64,000 nt of DNA, from NCBI RefSeq assembly GCF_003584565.2, contig NZ_CP031010.1, forward strand, positions 2,356,001 to 2,420,000. Reading direction: 5' to 3'. This DNA is from Alteromonas sp. RKMC-009. Its GTDB lineage: Bacteria; Pseudomonadota; Gammaproteobacteria; Enterobacterales; Alteromonadaceae. Below, in pieces: positions 6,688 to 16,313 of this stretch. The notes below the pieces were generated by a model. That model saw only the letters and a list, made by a program, of their open reading frames with translations. It was not told where the DNA came from and made no database searches. Position numbers and translations under genes: made by a program. Each line of letters starts with the position of its first letter. Within the stretch, counting starts at the first letter, position 1.

Positions 6688-9603
6688 TTAATAGAAGGAG
6701 TAGTTGAAGTTCAGCATATAAGAAGGTCCGAACTCCCGTCTCAGGGTGACGAAACCATTCGAATCGCGGGTCTCTTCTTTTTCATCGGTCAGGTTCGTTC
6801 CCTGCAGAGATATACGCAATCCTTCGAGGTATTCAATACCACTGCCTTCGAAGTCATAGCTGATTTGCGCATCCACCTGGGTAACCGCATCCCGTGTCGC
6901 ACCTTCAATTTTGTTTGAACCGCCGCGCTGATAGGTGAAGAATTCACCCCGGTCTGTCGCAGCAACACGTACTTCAAAGCCGTTCATTTCGTAATAGGCA
7001 GTCAAAGACGTGACTCTTTCTGACTGACCGGGCACCGGTGAGTCATCTTCCAGAGTCGCATCAATGTATGTATAAGAAGCGGCGATACCAAAACCGTCCA
7101 GTACGTCACTCACCATACGCAGGGGTATCTGAGCGGTAACCTCAGCACCTTTTACGCTGCCGGTCAGACCATCTTCGAAGAATGAAAATGTACCTGTATC
7201 CGGTGGAGTGATGTAAGTGCCGGGCGCATAGACCGTGCCGTCCGGACCTACCAGCCCGTCGGCACCTACGGTTCTGTCATGGAATCCGGGAATGAAGTAA
7301 TCTGCGCCATCATTGGTGGGATCGTTGGTGAAATCTATAGTCAGGTTACCGTCACGTGTCCAGTTAACCAGGTCTTTATAGAATAACGCCACGGACACAT
7401 AACCCTCATCTTCAAAGTAGTTCTCGAAAGACAGGTCATAGTTATTCGCTTCCAAAGGACGAAGACGGGGGTTACCCTGGAACTTGGACCATGGTGTACC
7501 GTACTCGTCTACTGCCGCTTGTGTATTTGGAATAGCAATCAGGTTAATGTTCTGGTCGAATTTCACAAAGCCCGATGCTTTCATTTGATCGATACGGGCA
7601 CGGCTGATGGTTTTATTGGCCGCAAAGCGGACAAACTGATTATCGCCCACTTCAACAGAAACGTTCAGGCTGGGCAGGAAGTGATTGTAATCGTCAGAAA
7701 TATCCTGCTCACAATCTGCGTCGATCACGCCGTTATCATCGCCGTCACACACTTTGAAGTTTGCGCCGACAACACCGATATAGCCGGTCGAGCGCTGATC
7801 GGTCTGAACATACTGCCCACCGAAATTACCGGTGACAGGGAAATCACCGATTTCTGTTTCAAAATCAAATTTGGCAAACAGTGTGGTGACTTCTTCATAC
7901 ACTTTGTAGGTGTCGCCTAAACGGTCCGGCTCGAGCAGACCGGCATCATTTAATTCATACTCGCCATCGTTATATGGCGCAAAACCATCGTACGCTACCA
8001 CATAGCCCATACCAGCCCAGGTAAGATCTGCCAGACCGTTGTACAGGTATGAAGTCGGGATTGATTCTGAATTCGGATAGCTTGAAGCAGTAGCGAAGAA
8101 GCCTTTGTTATCCTTCGATTTGTAGCGGTCGCTGTATGCAACACCCACGTTTACCTTGTTTACAATGCCCCATTCAACAAAGCCCTCTGTTTCAAGACGA
8201 ACCGTTGTCAGTTCCTCTTCAAAATCGGCATAGTTCAGGAAGCCATCCTGCGCGTTGATGAAGGTATAAGGTGTACCGTCTGCACGAAGAACGTCAGTAT
8301 CGAACTGATCGGCAAGCGCCGCCATGCCGCCACCCCATTGCTGCGGACCGGTAAGTTGTAACAGGTTAGGATCGGAGAATGCATCCAGGCCGGTTGAACC
8401 GGTAAAGTAAATACCGTCAGGTCCCATCACAAAGTCACGGGTACGTTGATCGCCGGCAGCAATTTCAGCTCCGCTACGGGCAAGACCGGCATAAGATTCA
8501 CCGCGCAGATCACGTTTACTGGAGCTGCTGTCAGCCACATCCAGTTTCACCGACCATTCATCATTCAACTGATAATCGATGTTCAGGCCCACTGTCGTCA
8601 GTTCACCGTCTTTCTGTGCAGGGTCAGTACGCAAAACCGGATTCGCGTTTGTCTGGGTACCGGTAGAATTTGCACCACTGCCGTTTAAAGAGCTGGCATC
8701 CAGTTCGAAGGGTTCGATGAAACCGCGGATCACACCGGAGTCAGAGTAATCGATACTAAGTACGTCTACCACAATGTCCAGATTGTCTGTGGGGCGCCAC
8801 TGGAAGATTGCAGAAACGGTATCACGTTCCAGCACGCGGCTGATTGCCTGACTGTCAAGACCGAAGGGCAGGGAAGCACCGTTGTTATCTCCGTAACCCC
8901 ATACGCCGTATTTTCTCTCGTTACGGGGAGACTCCGTGGTGGCCAGAGCGACAGCGATACCGACCGTGTCATCGGCAAATTTTTCTACAAAAGACAAGGC
9001 ATAGCGTTTGCCCGTATTGTCGAATTCAGGGTTATCAGAGTCATTGCCACCCATTTCATATACACCGGTGAAGGTGAGTGTTTCCTGTGCGGCCAGCGGT
9101 CTGACTGTTTGTAAATCAACAGTACCACCAATACCCTGAACCAGAAGGGATGCATCGGTGGTTTTATAAATGGTGGCACCGGTCATGATTTCAGAAGGGT
9201 ATAAATCGTATTCCACACCACGGTTGTCACCGATACCAATTAACTCGCGGCCATTTAGCGACGTACCGACGAAATCTTCTTTAAAGCCCCGTACGGAAAT
9301 ACCGGACGTACGGCCACCTACACGCTCACCGGCCATACCGGGTAACCTTGCCAACGATTCAGCAATGGATGAATCCGGCAGCTTACCAATGTCTTCAGCA
9401 GAAATAGCTTCCACAATAGACGAGTTGTCCATTTTGATGGCCTGCGCCCGCATCAGAGAGCCGCGAATACCTTTTACCGCGATAACCTCAACATCCTTAG
9501 CTTCTTCGTTATCTGTTTGTTGTGCCTGGATGACACCGGGGAAAAGTGCAGAGCTGACTGCGAGGGTCAGAAGTGCAGGTTTAAATAACTGTTTTTTGGT
9601 CAT
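6688..9603 (-). CDS. TonB-dependent receptor, probable maltodextrin/oligosaccharide uptake
   Basis: Outer-membrane beta-barrel transporter of 971 residues, energised by TonB-ExbBD. A signal peptide ends in VIQAQ; a TonB-box-like EVIAVKG follows; the plug domain (about 40-170) has IVEAISAEDIGKLPD, ESLARLPG and SGISVRGF; the long barrel ends in the aromatic NYSFY expected for outer-membrane insertion. It belongs to the large receptor type typical of Alteromonadales, Caulobacter and Xanthomonas carbohydrate loci. It is divergent from the exported GH13 enzyme and flanked by halogenases, so import of maltodextrins or related glucan is inferred. Ribosome site AAAGGG lies about 10 bases before the ATG. 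Confidence 0.9.
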   Translation of the reverse strand: MTKKQLFKPALLTLAVSSALFPGVIQAQQTDNEEAKDVEVIAVKGIRGSLMRAQAIKMDNSSIVEAISAEDIGKLPDSSIAESLARLPGMAGERVGGRTSGISVRGFKEDFVGTSLNGRELIGIGDNRGVEYDLYPSEIMTGATIYKTTDASLLVQGIGGTVDLQTVRPLAAQETLTFTGVYEMGGNDSDNPEFDNTGKRYALSFVEKFADDTVGIAVALATTESPRNERKYGVWGYGDNNGASLPFGLDSQAISRVLERDTVSAIFQWRPTDNLDIVVDVLSIDYSDSGVIRGFIEPFELDASSLNGSGANSTGTQTNANPVLRTDPAQKDGELTTVGLNIDYQLNDEWSVKLDVADSSSSKRDLRGESYAGLARSGAEIAAGDQRTRDFVMGPDGIYFTGSTGLDAFSDPNLLQLTGPQQWGGGMAALADQFDTDVLRADGTPYTFINAQDGFLNYADFEEELTTVRLETEGFVEWGIVNKVNVGVAYSDRYKSKDNKGFFATASSYPNSESIPTSYLYNGLADLTWAGMGYVVAYDGFAPYNDGEYELNDAGLLEPDRLGDTYKVYEEVTTLFAKFDFETEIGDFPVTGNFGGQYVQTDQRSTGYIGVVGANFKVCDGDDNGVIDADCEQDISDDYNHFLPSLNVSVEVGDNQFVRFAANKTISRARIDQMKASGFVKFDQNINLIAIPNTQAAVDEYGTPWSKFQGNPRLRPLEANNYDLSFENYFEDEGYVSVALFYKDLVNWTRDGNLTIDFTNDPTNDGADYFIPGFHDRTVGADGLVGPDGTVYAPGTYITPPDTGTFSFFEDGLTGSVKGAEVTAQIPLRMVSDVLDGFGIAASYTYIDATLEDDSPVPGQSERVTSLTAYYEMNGFEVRVAATDRGEFFTYQRGGSNKIEGATRDAVTQVDAQISYDFEGSGIEYLEGLRISLQGTNLTDEKEETRDSNGFVTLRREFGPSYMLNFNYSFY

Positions 9604-9657
9604 TTTTGTGTGCCCTTTCTCATTAACATGAATGTGCGTATGTGCAACATTAAATTA

Positions 9658-9686
9658 ACAATAGTTTGGTTTTTACAGAACATCAA
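9658..9686 (-). promoter_or_regulatory. possible sigma-70 promoter of the receptor gene
   Basis: On the minus strand TTGATG (9686-9681), 17 bases, then TATTGT (9663-9658), about 55 bases before the receptor ATG. Each hexamer matches the consensus at four of six positions. Confidence 0.35.
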
Positions 9687-9901
9687 GTGAAAAACACAAA
9701 AATACTTAATCAATTAAGATTAGTGGGGCTTAAGAAATATCTGCAATCCTGTCCGGAAGTTAAAACCCGCTTAATTGATTCAGCGAAGCGCCGGATGCTG
9801 ATATCTCAACCATGTCGCTGCCTGCAAGCACAACACAGCGTTCTGACATTCTGAAAGTTAGCAGCACTTTAAAAAGCATAGACGCTTTTTGGTGAAATGC
9901 G

Positions 9902-9917
9902 CTGAATACGTATGCAG
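9902..9917. promoter_or_regulatory. putative LacI-family (MalR-like) operator 2
   Basis: CTGAATACGTATGCAG is a palindrome matching at 14 of 16 positions around a central CG. Its core TGAATACGTATG is identical to the site at 1397-1408. It sits about 98 bases upstream of the GH13-MFS-GH13 operon and could also serve the divergent receptor gene. Confidence 0.55.
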
Positions 9918-10006
9918 AACATTGGCGCAGTCCGGGCATCCGGTTACTATCCCGAAAAGTTTAACGAAACATTAACAGCGCTTGTTAAAAAGCCGGAAGT
10001 ATTACA

Positions 10007-11857
10007 ATGAAAAAAGCAGCAACGGTGTACGGAGCCGTACTGGCAACAAACTTACTCTGTGTACCTGCTTACGGTGTATCAGTGTCACCACCGGACTGGT
10101 GGGTGAACATGGCCGACTCCCGTTTACAACTGATGATCCGGGATAAAGATCTGGGCAAAGCAAATGTAAAAACCAGTTACCCGGGCGTTCACGTCGATGG
10201 CGTCCACCGGCCTTCAAATGCAGATTATATTTTTGTCGATCTCACGTTGTCAGAAAACGTAAAACCGGGCGTCATTCCGTTTGAAATCACCAAAGAAAAC
10301 GGCGGGCGTGTGTCTTTCTCCTATGTGTTGCATGAACGTAAAAAAGGTTCAGCACAACGACAGGGCTATTCCGGAAAAGACACGATTTATCTGCTCACTC
10401 CTGACCGGTTCGCTAACGGCGACGAATCCAATGATTCTCTTGAAAACTACACAGATAAACTAAACCGTGAAGAAGCCGGTGGCAGGCACGGTGGAGATAT
10501 TCAGGGGATCATTGACCACCTCGATTATCTGTCAGATATGGGGTTTACGCAGATATGGAGTATGCCATTGCTGGAAAATGCCATGGACAGTTATTCTTAT
10601 CATGGCTATGCCATCACTGACTACTATCAGATTGATCCGCGATACGGTTCAAATGACCTTTATAAGACACTGAGCGAACGTGCAGCAGAGCAGGGGATCG
10701 GTGTGATCATGGATATGGTGTTGAATCATATCGGCAGCGGGCACCCATGGACAACCTCGCCCCCTGATAAAGACTGGATCCACCACGACGGCAATTTTTC
10801 TGCCACCACGCATATCCGTGAAACTCTGCATGATCCTCACGGTGCAGAAGCCGACAAACTGGCATTCAGTGACGGCTGGTTCGTTCCGTCAATGCCGGAC
10901 TTAAATCAGCAGAATCCCTTTCTCGCCAATTATCTGATTCAAAATGCTGTCTGGTGGGTGGAGTATGCCGGTTTAAGCGGTATTCGCGTGGACACTTATT
11001 CCTATTCCGATAAGGACTTCCTGTCTGCATGGACAGCGAGGCTCATGAAGGAATATCCGTCACTGAATATTGTCGGGGAAGAATGGTCGGTGAATCCGGT
11101 AATTACTTCTTACTGGCAGTCCGGCACCCTGAGACAGGACGGTTATGAATCTTCGCTACCGTCAGTGATGGATTTTCCTCTGCAACACACCCTTGTCTCT
11201 GCCCTGAAAGAAGAAGAGTCGTGGGGAAGCGGGCTCAAAAAACTGTACGAGTTACTCGCCGGGGATTTCATCTACGGTGATGCCGGTAACCTGGTGGTAT
11301 TTGCAGATAACCACGATATGAGCCGGATCTACACGCAACTGGATCAGGATATGGCGCTGTGGAAAATGGCCATGACAGTGGTGCTGACAACGCGGGGTAT
11401 TCCGCAGGTATTCTACGGCACTGAAATTCTGATGGATAATGCGGGCACCGAAGACCATGGCATTATTCGCAGTGATTTCCCGGGCGGCTGGCCGGGAGAT
11501 GAGTCAGCGGCATTTTCTTATGAAAGCGACAGTGCCCGCTCTGTGGAAGCACAGCAATTTATCCGTCAGCTTTTACACATCAGAAAACAGTATCCGTTAC
11601 TTTTCGAAGGACAGCTCACGCAGTACGTACCGGAAGACGGCACTTACGTTTATTTCCGGCATAACAGGAAAACGGATACGCAAATTATGGTGGTAATTAA
11701 CAAAAACGGTAAAAAGGACGTAAACTTACAGCGTTTCAGTGAGCGCATGGCTGGTGTAAAAACGTTACAGCAGGCCGGTGACGATGAAATAATGGCAGCC
11801 GGAAACTCCTTGTCAGTGCCTGAGCACAGTGCAACGGTGTGGATCCTGAATCAATAA
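10007..11857 (+). CDS. exported GH13 cyclomaltodextrinase-like alpha-glucan hydrolase
   Basis: Exported GH13 enzyme, 616 residues, first gene of a three-gene operon. The signal peptide ends near PAYG. An N-terminal Ig-like domain (about 25-120) of the cyclomaltodextrinase N type precedes the barrel. Catalytic regions: DMVLNHIG, GIRVDTYSY with nucleophile D329, IVGEEWS with E358, and FADNHDMSR with D437. A short beta-domain closes the protein (about 535-616). Together this points to a periplasmic neopullulanase/cyclomaltodextrinase-like hydrolase acting on imported maltodextrins. The ATG is followed by a basic start MKKAA; the transporter gene begins 16 bases after the stop. Confidence 0.85.
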   Translation: MKKAATVYGAVLATNLLCVPAYGVSVSPPDWWVNMADSRLQLMIRDKDLGKANVKTSYPGVHVDGVHRPSNADYIFVDLTLSENVKPGVIPFEITKENGGRVSFSYVLHERKKGSAQRQGYSGKDTIYLLTPDRFANGDESNDSLENYTDKLNREEAGGRHGGDIQGIIDHLDYLSDMGFTQIWSMPLLENAMDSYSYHGYAITDYYQIDPRYGSNDLYKTLSERAAEQGIGVIMDMVLNHIGSGHPWTTSPPDKDWIHHDGNFSATTHIRETLHDPHGAEADKLAFSDGWFVPSMPDLNQQNPFLANYLIQNAVWWVEYAGLSGIRVDTYSYSDKDFLSAWTARLMKEYPSLNIVGEEWSVNPVITSYWQSGTLRQDGYESSLPSVMDFPLQHTLVSALKEEESWGSGLKKLYELLAGDFIYGDAGNLVVFADNHDMSRIYTQLDQDMALWKMAMTVVLTTRGIPQVFYGTEILMDNAGTEDHGIIRSDFPGGWPGDESAAFSYESDSARSVEAQQFIRQLLHIRKQYPLLFEGQLTQYVPEDGTYVYFRHNRKTDTQIMVVINKNGKKDVNLQRFSERMAGVKTLQQAGDDEIMAAGNSLSVPEHSATVWILNQ

Positions 11858-11873
11858 TAATAACGGACAGAAT

Positions 11874-13340
11874 ATGAATAACAAACAGCCTGTATTACCG
11901 TTCTGGCAAGTCTGGAATGTCAGCTTTGGCTTTCTCGGCGTACAGTTTGGTTTCGCTTTGCAAAATGCCAACGTCAGCCGCATTTTATCTGATCTCGGTG
12001 CAGACCTTCATTCGCTGGCATTGTTCTGGCTGGTGGCGCCGGTGATGGGGTTGATCATTCAGCCCGTGGTCGGCAGTGCGTCTGACCGCACATGGAATCG
12101 CCTTGGCCGCCGCCGTCCATATATTCTCGCCGGTGCCTTTGCCGCCGGCCTGGGTATGATCCTGATGCCGAATGCTCCCTTATTTGTCACCATCATGGCG
12201 CCCATGTTGTTCGGTGCATTGATGCTGGCATTGATGGATGCCTCCTTTAATGTTTGCTTTCAGCCATTCCGTTCTCTGGTATCGGATATGGTGCCGGCCA
12301 GCCAGCGCAACCTGGGTTATTCGGTGCAGTCATTACTGATCAACATTGGCGCAGTTATCGGCTCAATTCTTCCTTTTGTTCTGACTAATGTAGCGGGTCT
12401 CAATAATACCGCATCGCCCGGACAGGTGGCTCCGTCGGTAATTTGGGCATTCTATATTGGTGCTACCGTATTGCTTGGCTCAGTACTCTGGACGGTGTTT
12501 CGCACTAAAGAATACGCGCCGTCAGATTACGCCCGTTATAAAGGATTGCAGACAGATTCTGAAGACAAAACAGAAAAAACCGGATTCTTCAAACTTGTGG
12601 CAACCATGCCCGCCACGATGAAACAACTTGCAGTGGTGCAGTTTTTCTCCTGGTTTGCGTTGTACATCATGTGGGTTTACACCATGCCGGCTATCACCCA
12701 GCACATCTGGGGAGTGGATAAACAGTGGTTTGATCCTGCATTTATTGCTGCTGCGGGTAGTGTGCCTGCTGATGTGATTGCAGCGAAAGGTGCTGCCGGT
12801 GACTGGGTAGGTATTCTTTTTGCCGCATACAGTGTGTTTGCCGCCGTATTTTCCGTGTTTCTTGCCCGCCTGGCAGATACATTTGGCCGCAAAACCGTTT
12901 ATGCCTCTTCACTGGTATTAGGGGGACTGGGTTATATCAGTTTCCTGATATCCGGAGACATCAGTCCGGTACACGTGAATTTATTTATTACAGACGTCAC
13001 GGTACCACAGGGCGCTGTCAATCTGGTGTTTCCCATGATCGGAGTAGGAATCGCCTGGGCTGCTATTCTGGCTATGCCTTATGCCATGCTGGCCGGCGCA
13101 CTTCCTGCAGATAAAACCGGTGTGTATATGGGCATATTTAACTTCACAGTAGCCATTCCGCAGATCGTTGCAGGACTCACTGCAGGCTGGATACTGAGCA
13201 GGGTATTTGAAAACACCGCCATCAATATCATTGTGGTGGCCGGTGTTTCCATGCTTTGCGCAGCAGTGGCGGTATTTTTTGTTAAAGAAAAAGAAATCCA
13301 TGCCGTCGCCTCACAGAATACGGCAGGAGAATTACAATGA
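11874..13340 (+). CDS. MFS sugar transporter, SLC45/sucrose-maltose type
   Basis: Inner-membrane sugar carrier of 488 residues with about 12 predicted membrane helices. The loop between helices 2 and 3 has GSASDRTWNRLGRRRPYI, the R-x-GRRRP signature of SLC45/sucrose-type proton symporters, and a second MFS loop LARLADTFGRKTVY appears in the middle. It lies between two GH13 genes, so uptake of maltose or maltodextrin is the natural inference. Its stop overlaps the start of the next gene (ATGA), indicating coupled translation. Which oligosaccharide length it carries cannot be read from sequence. Confidence 0.85.
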   Translation: MNNKQPVLPFWQVWNVSFGFLGVQFGFALQNANVSRILSDLGADLHSLALFWLVAPVMGLIIQPVVGSASDRTWNRLGRRRPYILAGAFAAGLGMILMPNAPLFVTIMAPMLFGALMLALMDASFNVCFQPFRSLVSDMVPASQRNLGYSVQSLLINIGAVIGSILPFVLTNVAGLNNTASPGQVAPSVIWAFYIGATVLLGSVLWTVFRTKEYAPSDYARYKGLQTDSEDKTEKTGFFKLVATMPATMKQLAVVQFFSWFALYIMWVYTMPAITQHIWGVDKQWFDPAFIAAAGSVPADVIAAKGAAGDWVGILFAAYSVFAAVFSVFLARLADTFGRKTVYASSLVLGGLGYISFLISGDISPVHVNLFITDVTVPQGAVNLVFPMIGVGIAWAAILAMPYAMLAGALPADKTGVYMGIFNFTVAIPQIVAGLTAGWILSRVFENTAINIIVVAGVSMLCAAVAVFFVKEKEIHAVASQNTAGELQ

Positions 13341-15031
13341 GAATAAGTCACACAATGTATGCGATTGCCAGCGTATTAACCCTGAGCGGGTGTGAAAATA
13401 CGCCAGACTCTTCCCTGTCAGAAGGGATGCCGGAAAGTACAAACACATCCTTTATAAGAGGTACTGCAGAGCCTTTCAGTGCTGAAGCCGTTTACTTCAT
13501 TATGACTGACCGCTTTGTCGACGGCGATAAACAAAACAATTACGAAACTCAGGGCGGTGATCACCCCAGCTGGAATTTGCCTCTTAATGGTCCCGACGGC
13601 GCAACAGCTAACGTAGGCTACATGGGCGGTGACTTGCAGGGTGTGGTCAACAATATTGATTTCATCAAAGATATGGGCTTTACCGCGGTGTGGTTAACAC
13701 CGGTAGTCGATAACCCTGATCAGGCATTTACCGGCAGTGAACCTATTACGTTTGGCGGCCAGTTTAAAGATGGGGGTAAAACCGGTTACCACGGTTATTG
13801 GGCGACAAATTTCTATCAGCCCGACGAACATCTGATCAGTGCCAGCTTGTCGGTCAAAGACTATACCACTGCCATGCATGATGCCGGCCTCAAAACCGTG
13901 TTTGATATTGTCGCCAATCACGGCTCTCCCAGTTTTTCAATGCCGCAGGATCAACCGGGTTTCGGTGAAATTTATGATGCACAGGGAAAGCTGGTTGCCG
14001 ATCATAGTAATACGCTGCCTTCTGAACTGGATACCACTCAGCCTTTGCAGGCATTTTTCCACGACTACCCGGACCTGGTGGAGCTGTCTAATCTCGATGA
14101 GTCAAATCCGGACGTTCAGGATTACCTGATTAATTCTTATCTTTACTGGATAGAGCAGGGCGCTGATGCATTCCGGATCGATACTATCCGGCATGTGCCT
14201 CATCATTTCTGGCGCACGATGTCTGACCGTATACGTGCAGAACATCCCGGTTTCTTTATGTTCGGGGAGAGTTTTCAGTATGATGCGAACTTTATTGCCC
14301 AGCATACGCTGCCTAAAAACGGCAATATCAGCGTGTTGGATTTCCCTATGCAAAAGGCCATGGTCAGTGTGTTCGGGACTGAAAATGCAGGATTCGAAAC
14401 GTTAAGCAGTGCACTGCATCTTACCCACGGGCCTTATCATAATCCCTATGATCTGACCACTTTTTACGATAATCACGATATGCCCCGGATGAATGCTACG
14501 GATGACGGCTTTATCGATGCCCATAACTGGCTGTTCACTTCACGGGGTATACCGGTGGTTTATCAGGGCTCAGAGACCGGCTTTATGCGCGGCACAGCAG
14601 AGCACAGCGGAAACCGTAACTATTACGGACAAGATAATGTGGATAAGGCGCCGCAGCACCGTATCTATCAGTCTCTGTCTGCTATTGCTCATGTTCGAAA
14701 AGCCACACCGGCATTACAGCGTGGCTTACAAACCATGCTCGAACTGAATGGTGAAAAAGCCGCCTTCTACCGTGTTGTAATGGATGACAGCGCACAACAG
14801 ACAGCCCTTGTATTGTTGAATAAAGGTGATACACCAGTTTCTTTTGAGATAGCAGAGTACATGCAAAACGGACGCTGGAGCGAACAATTGAGTGGCAGTG
14901 AAAAGGAAGTGAACAACCGCGTTTTAACCAGTGAAGTCAGCCCTCATAGCGTACAGGTCTGGTTGCGTGACGGTCCGCTTAGTGATGACCATTTTATTCA
15001 GCATCTGCATGAGCAGATAGCGAATCTGTAA
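13337..15031 (+). CDS. GH13 alpha-amylase lipoprotein
   Basis: Lipidated GH13 enzyme of 564 residues, last gene of the operon. Lipobox LSGC near residue 18, then a Ser/Thr-rich linker. The barrel starts with AVYFIMTDRFVDGD; catalytic regions are FDIVANHG, AFRIDTIRH with D282, FMFGESFQ with E311 and FYDNHDMPR with D381. The ATG overlaps the transporter stop by four bases and has AGGAGAATTACA in front. Likely a surface or periplasmic alpha-amylase that releases maltodextrins for the receptor and carrier. It is distinct from the lipoprotein at 1470-3368; the two share only the GH13 core motifs by eye. Confidence 0.87.
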   Translation: MRISHTMYAIASVLTLSGCENTPDSSLSEGMPESTNTSFIRGTAEPFSAEAVYFIMTDRFVDGDKQNNYETQGGDHPSWNLPLNGPDGATANVGYMGGDLQGVVNNIDFIKDMGFTAVWLTPVVDNPDQAFTGSEPITFGGQFKDGGKTGYHGYWATNFYQPDEHLISASLSVKDYTTAMHDAGLKTVFDIVANHGSPSFSMPQDQPGFGEIYDAQGKLVADHSNTLPSELDTTQPLQAFFHDYPDLVELSNLDESNPDVQDYLINSYLYWIEQGADAFRIDTIRHVPHHFWRTMSDRIRAEHPGFFMFGESFQYDANFIAQHTLPKNGNISVLDFPMQKAMVSVFGTENAGFETLSSALHLTHGPYHNPYDLTTFYDNHDMPRMNATDDGFIDAHNWLFTSRGIPVVYQGSETGFMRGTAEHSGNRNYYGQDNVDKAPQHRIYQSLSAIAHVRKATPALQRGLQTMLELNGEKAAFYRVVMDDSAQQTALVLLNKGDTPVSFEIAEYMQNGRWSEQLSGSEKEVNNRVLTSEVSPHSVQVWLRDGPLSDDHFIQHLHEQIANL

Positions 15032-15037
15032 TGACAC

Positions 15038-15068
15038 AGGGGTTGCAAAAGCAACCCCTTTTCTTTTT
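15038..15068 (+). terminator. intrinsic terminator of GH13-MFS-GH13 operon
   Basis: Perfect 9-bp stem AGGGGTTGC (15038-15046)/GCAACCCCT (15051-15059), AAAA loop, followed by TTTCTTTTT. Confidence 0.8.
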
Positions 15069-15073
15069 GATTT

Positions 15074-16105
15074 TCAGTATTTTTTTCCGCCACAGGACTC
15101 GCGTATGATGAGCTCTGCAGACATCAGAAAATCACTGACGATTTGTTTATTAATTGCCTTAAGCAGGCTGGTAACCAGCAATTCGCCGGCCAGCCGGGTA
15201 TCCTGTTGCACGGTGGTCAGGGCCGGCGTAGTAAAAGCGGAGATACTGATGTTGTCGTAGCCGGTGACGGCGATGTCCTGTGGTACCCGGTATGGCGTTT
15301 CTTTCAACGCCTGTAACACACCGGTGGCAATCAGGTCAGATGCACACACCACGGCTTCAGGCTTTTGTTCAGAATGAAGAATTTTACGGATAGCCTGCGC
15401 TCCGGCCTCTTCAGTAGAATTCGCATCAATACGGATAAAGTCACCGGCATCAATGCCTGCGTCTTTTAATGCCTGTGTGTAACCCTGATAGCGGGCCAGA
15501 AATTCCGGCGCATGCCCGCCGGCATCACCGATAAACGCAAACCGCCGGTGTCCATTTTTCACCAGGTGGGTGGTGAGATCATAACCGCCCTGAAAGTTAT
15601 CACAGCCGATGCTGATACCGGGATGATCTGCATCTTTAGCCCCCCAGCGCACAAAATGGGTGCCCTGATTTTCCAGTTGGGCCAGTTTGTCCCGCCAGGC
15701 GGTGTAGTCTCCGTAACCGAGCAGAATGATACCGTCAGCTTTTTTAGAGTCTTCAAACTCAGCGTGCCAGTCATCGTCCAGATTCTGAAAAGACACCAGC
15801 AAATCGTAACCGGCGGCTGAACTCGCCCTGGTTATGCTTCCCAGCATGTTAAGGAAAAACGGGTTTATCATTGAGTCGTCGGACGTGGGATCTTCAAACA
15901 GCAGTAAAGCAATAGTATTGCTTTTCTGTTTTCGCAGGTTACTGGCGTTTTTGTCTACTTTGTAGTTCAGTTCTTTGGCAATACGCTGCACCCGCTCGCG
16001 GGTTTCTTTATTTACCAGCGGGCTGTTACTGAGCGCCCTTGAGACCGTGGACTGCGATACGCCGGCCAGGTGAGCAATATCAAAAGACGTGGCTTTTTCT
16101 TTCAT
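15074..16105 (-). CDS. LacI-family transcriptional regulator, probable maltodextrin regulator
   Basis: DNA-binding repressor of 343 residues. The N-terminal helix-turn-helix FDIAHLAGVSQSTVSRALSNSPLV and hinge helix are canonical LacI; the rest is a periplasmic-binding-protein-like effector domain (about 60-335) with the usual TGYDNISIS segment. Convergent to and directly adjoining the amylase operon, so it is the best candidate to bind the repeated TGAATACGTATG sites at 1397 and 9903. It resembles Alteromonadales MalR in place and type. The effector is unknown; a maltodextrin or glucose derivative is expected. Confidence 0.8.
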   Translation of the reverse strand: MKEKATSFDIAHLAGVSQSTVSRALSNSPLVNKETRERVQRIAKELNYKVDKNASNLRKQKSNTIALLLFEDPTSDDSMINPFFLNMLGSITRASSAAGYDLLVSFQNLDDDWHAEFEDSKKADGIILLGYGDYTAWRDKLAQLENQGTHFVRWGAKDADHPGISIGCDNFQGGYDLTTHLVKNGHRRFAFIGDAGGHAPEFLARYQGYTQALKDAGIDAGDFIRIDANSTEEAGAQAIRKILHSEQKPEAVVCASDLIATGVLQALKETPYRVPQDIAVTGYDNISISAFTTPALTTVQQDTRLAGELLVTSLLKAINKQIVSDFLMSAELIIRESCGGKKY

Positions 16106-16313
16106 GCCTGTTACTGAAAGGGTTTAAAGTGGCTTATGTTACCATACTTAACGCTGATAAGTGTCTGAGTTAATTGCCCGGACAGCGGTTTTCGTTGTAA
16201 ATTTAGCCGTTCGGGCAGGGCGATTTCAATTAATCATAGTGACCCGCCGGGCAACCGGTTATACTCGGCGATTATTATGTCAGAACAGATTTTCATTTAA
16301 GGGGAAAGGGCGA

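Larger units (their letters stand above)
9604..10006. promoter_or_regulatory. divergent promoter region of receptor and GH13 operon
   Basis: About 400 bases without a gene, holding the control signals for the minus-strand receptor gene and the plus-strand GH13-MFS-GH13 operon. Visible elements are operator 2 at 9902-9917, a sigma-70-like promoter at 9658-9686 on the minus strand, and a degenerate half-site CGTATG at 9637-9642. Confidence 0.6.

Noticed and set aside
9170..9631. 153-codon plus-strand frame opposite the TonB receptor start
   Set aside because: Fully antisense to an unmistakable receptor N terminus, with no ribosome site or family resemblance.
16161..16313. 50-residue extension of GlnS
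   Set aside because: It reads through a probable promoter and does not match GlnS; length from 16314 equals E. coli GlnS.
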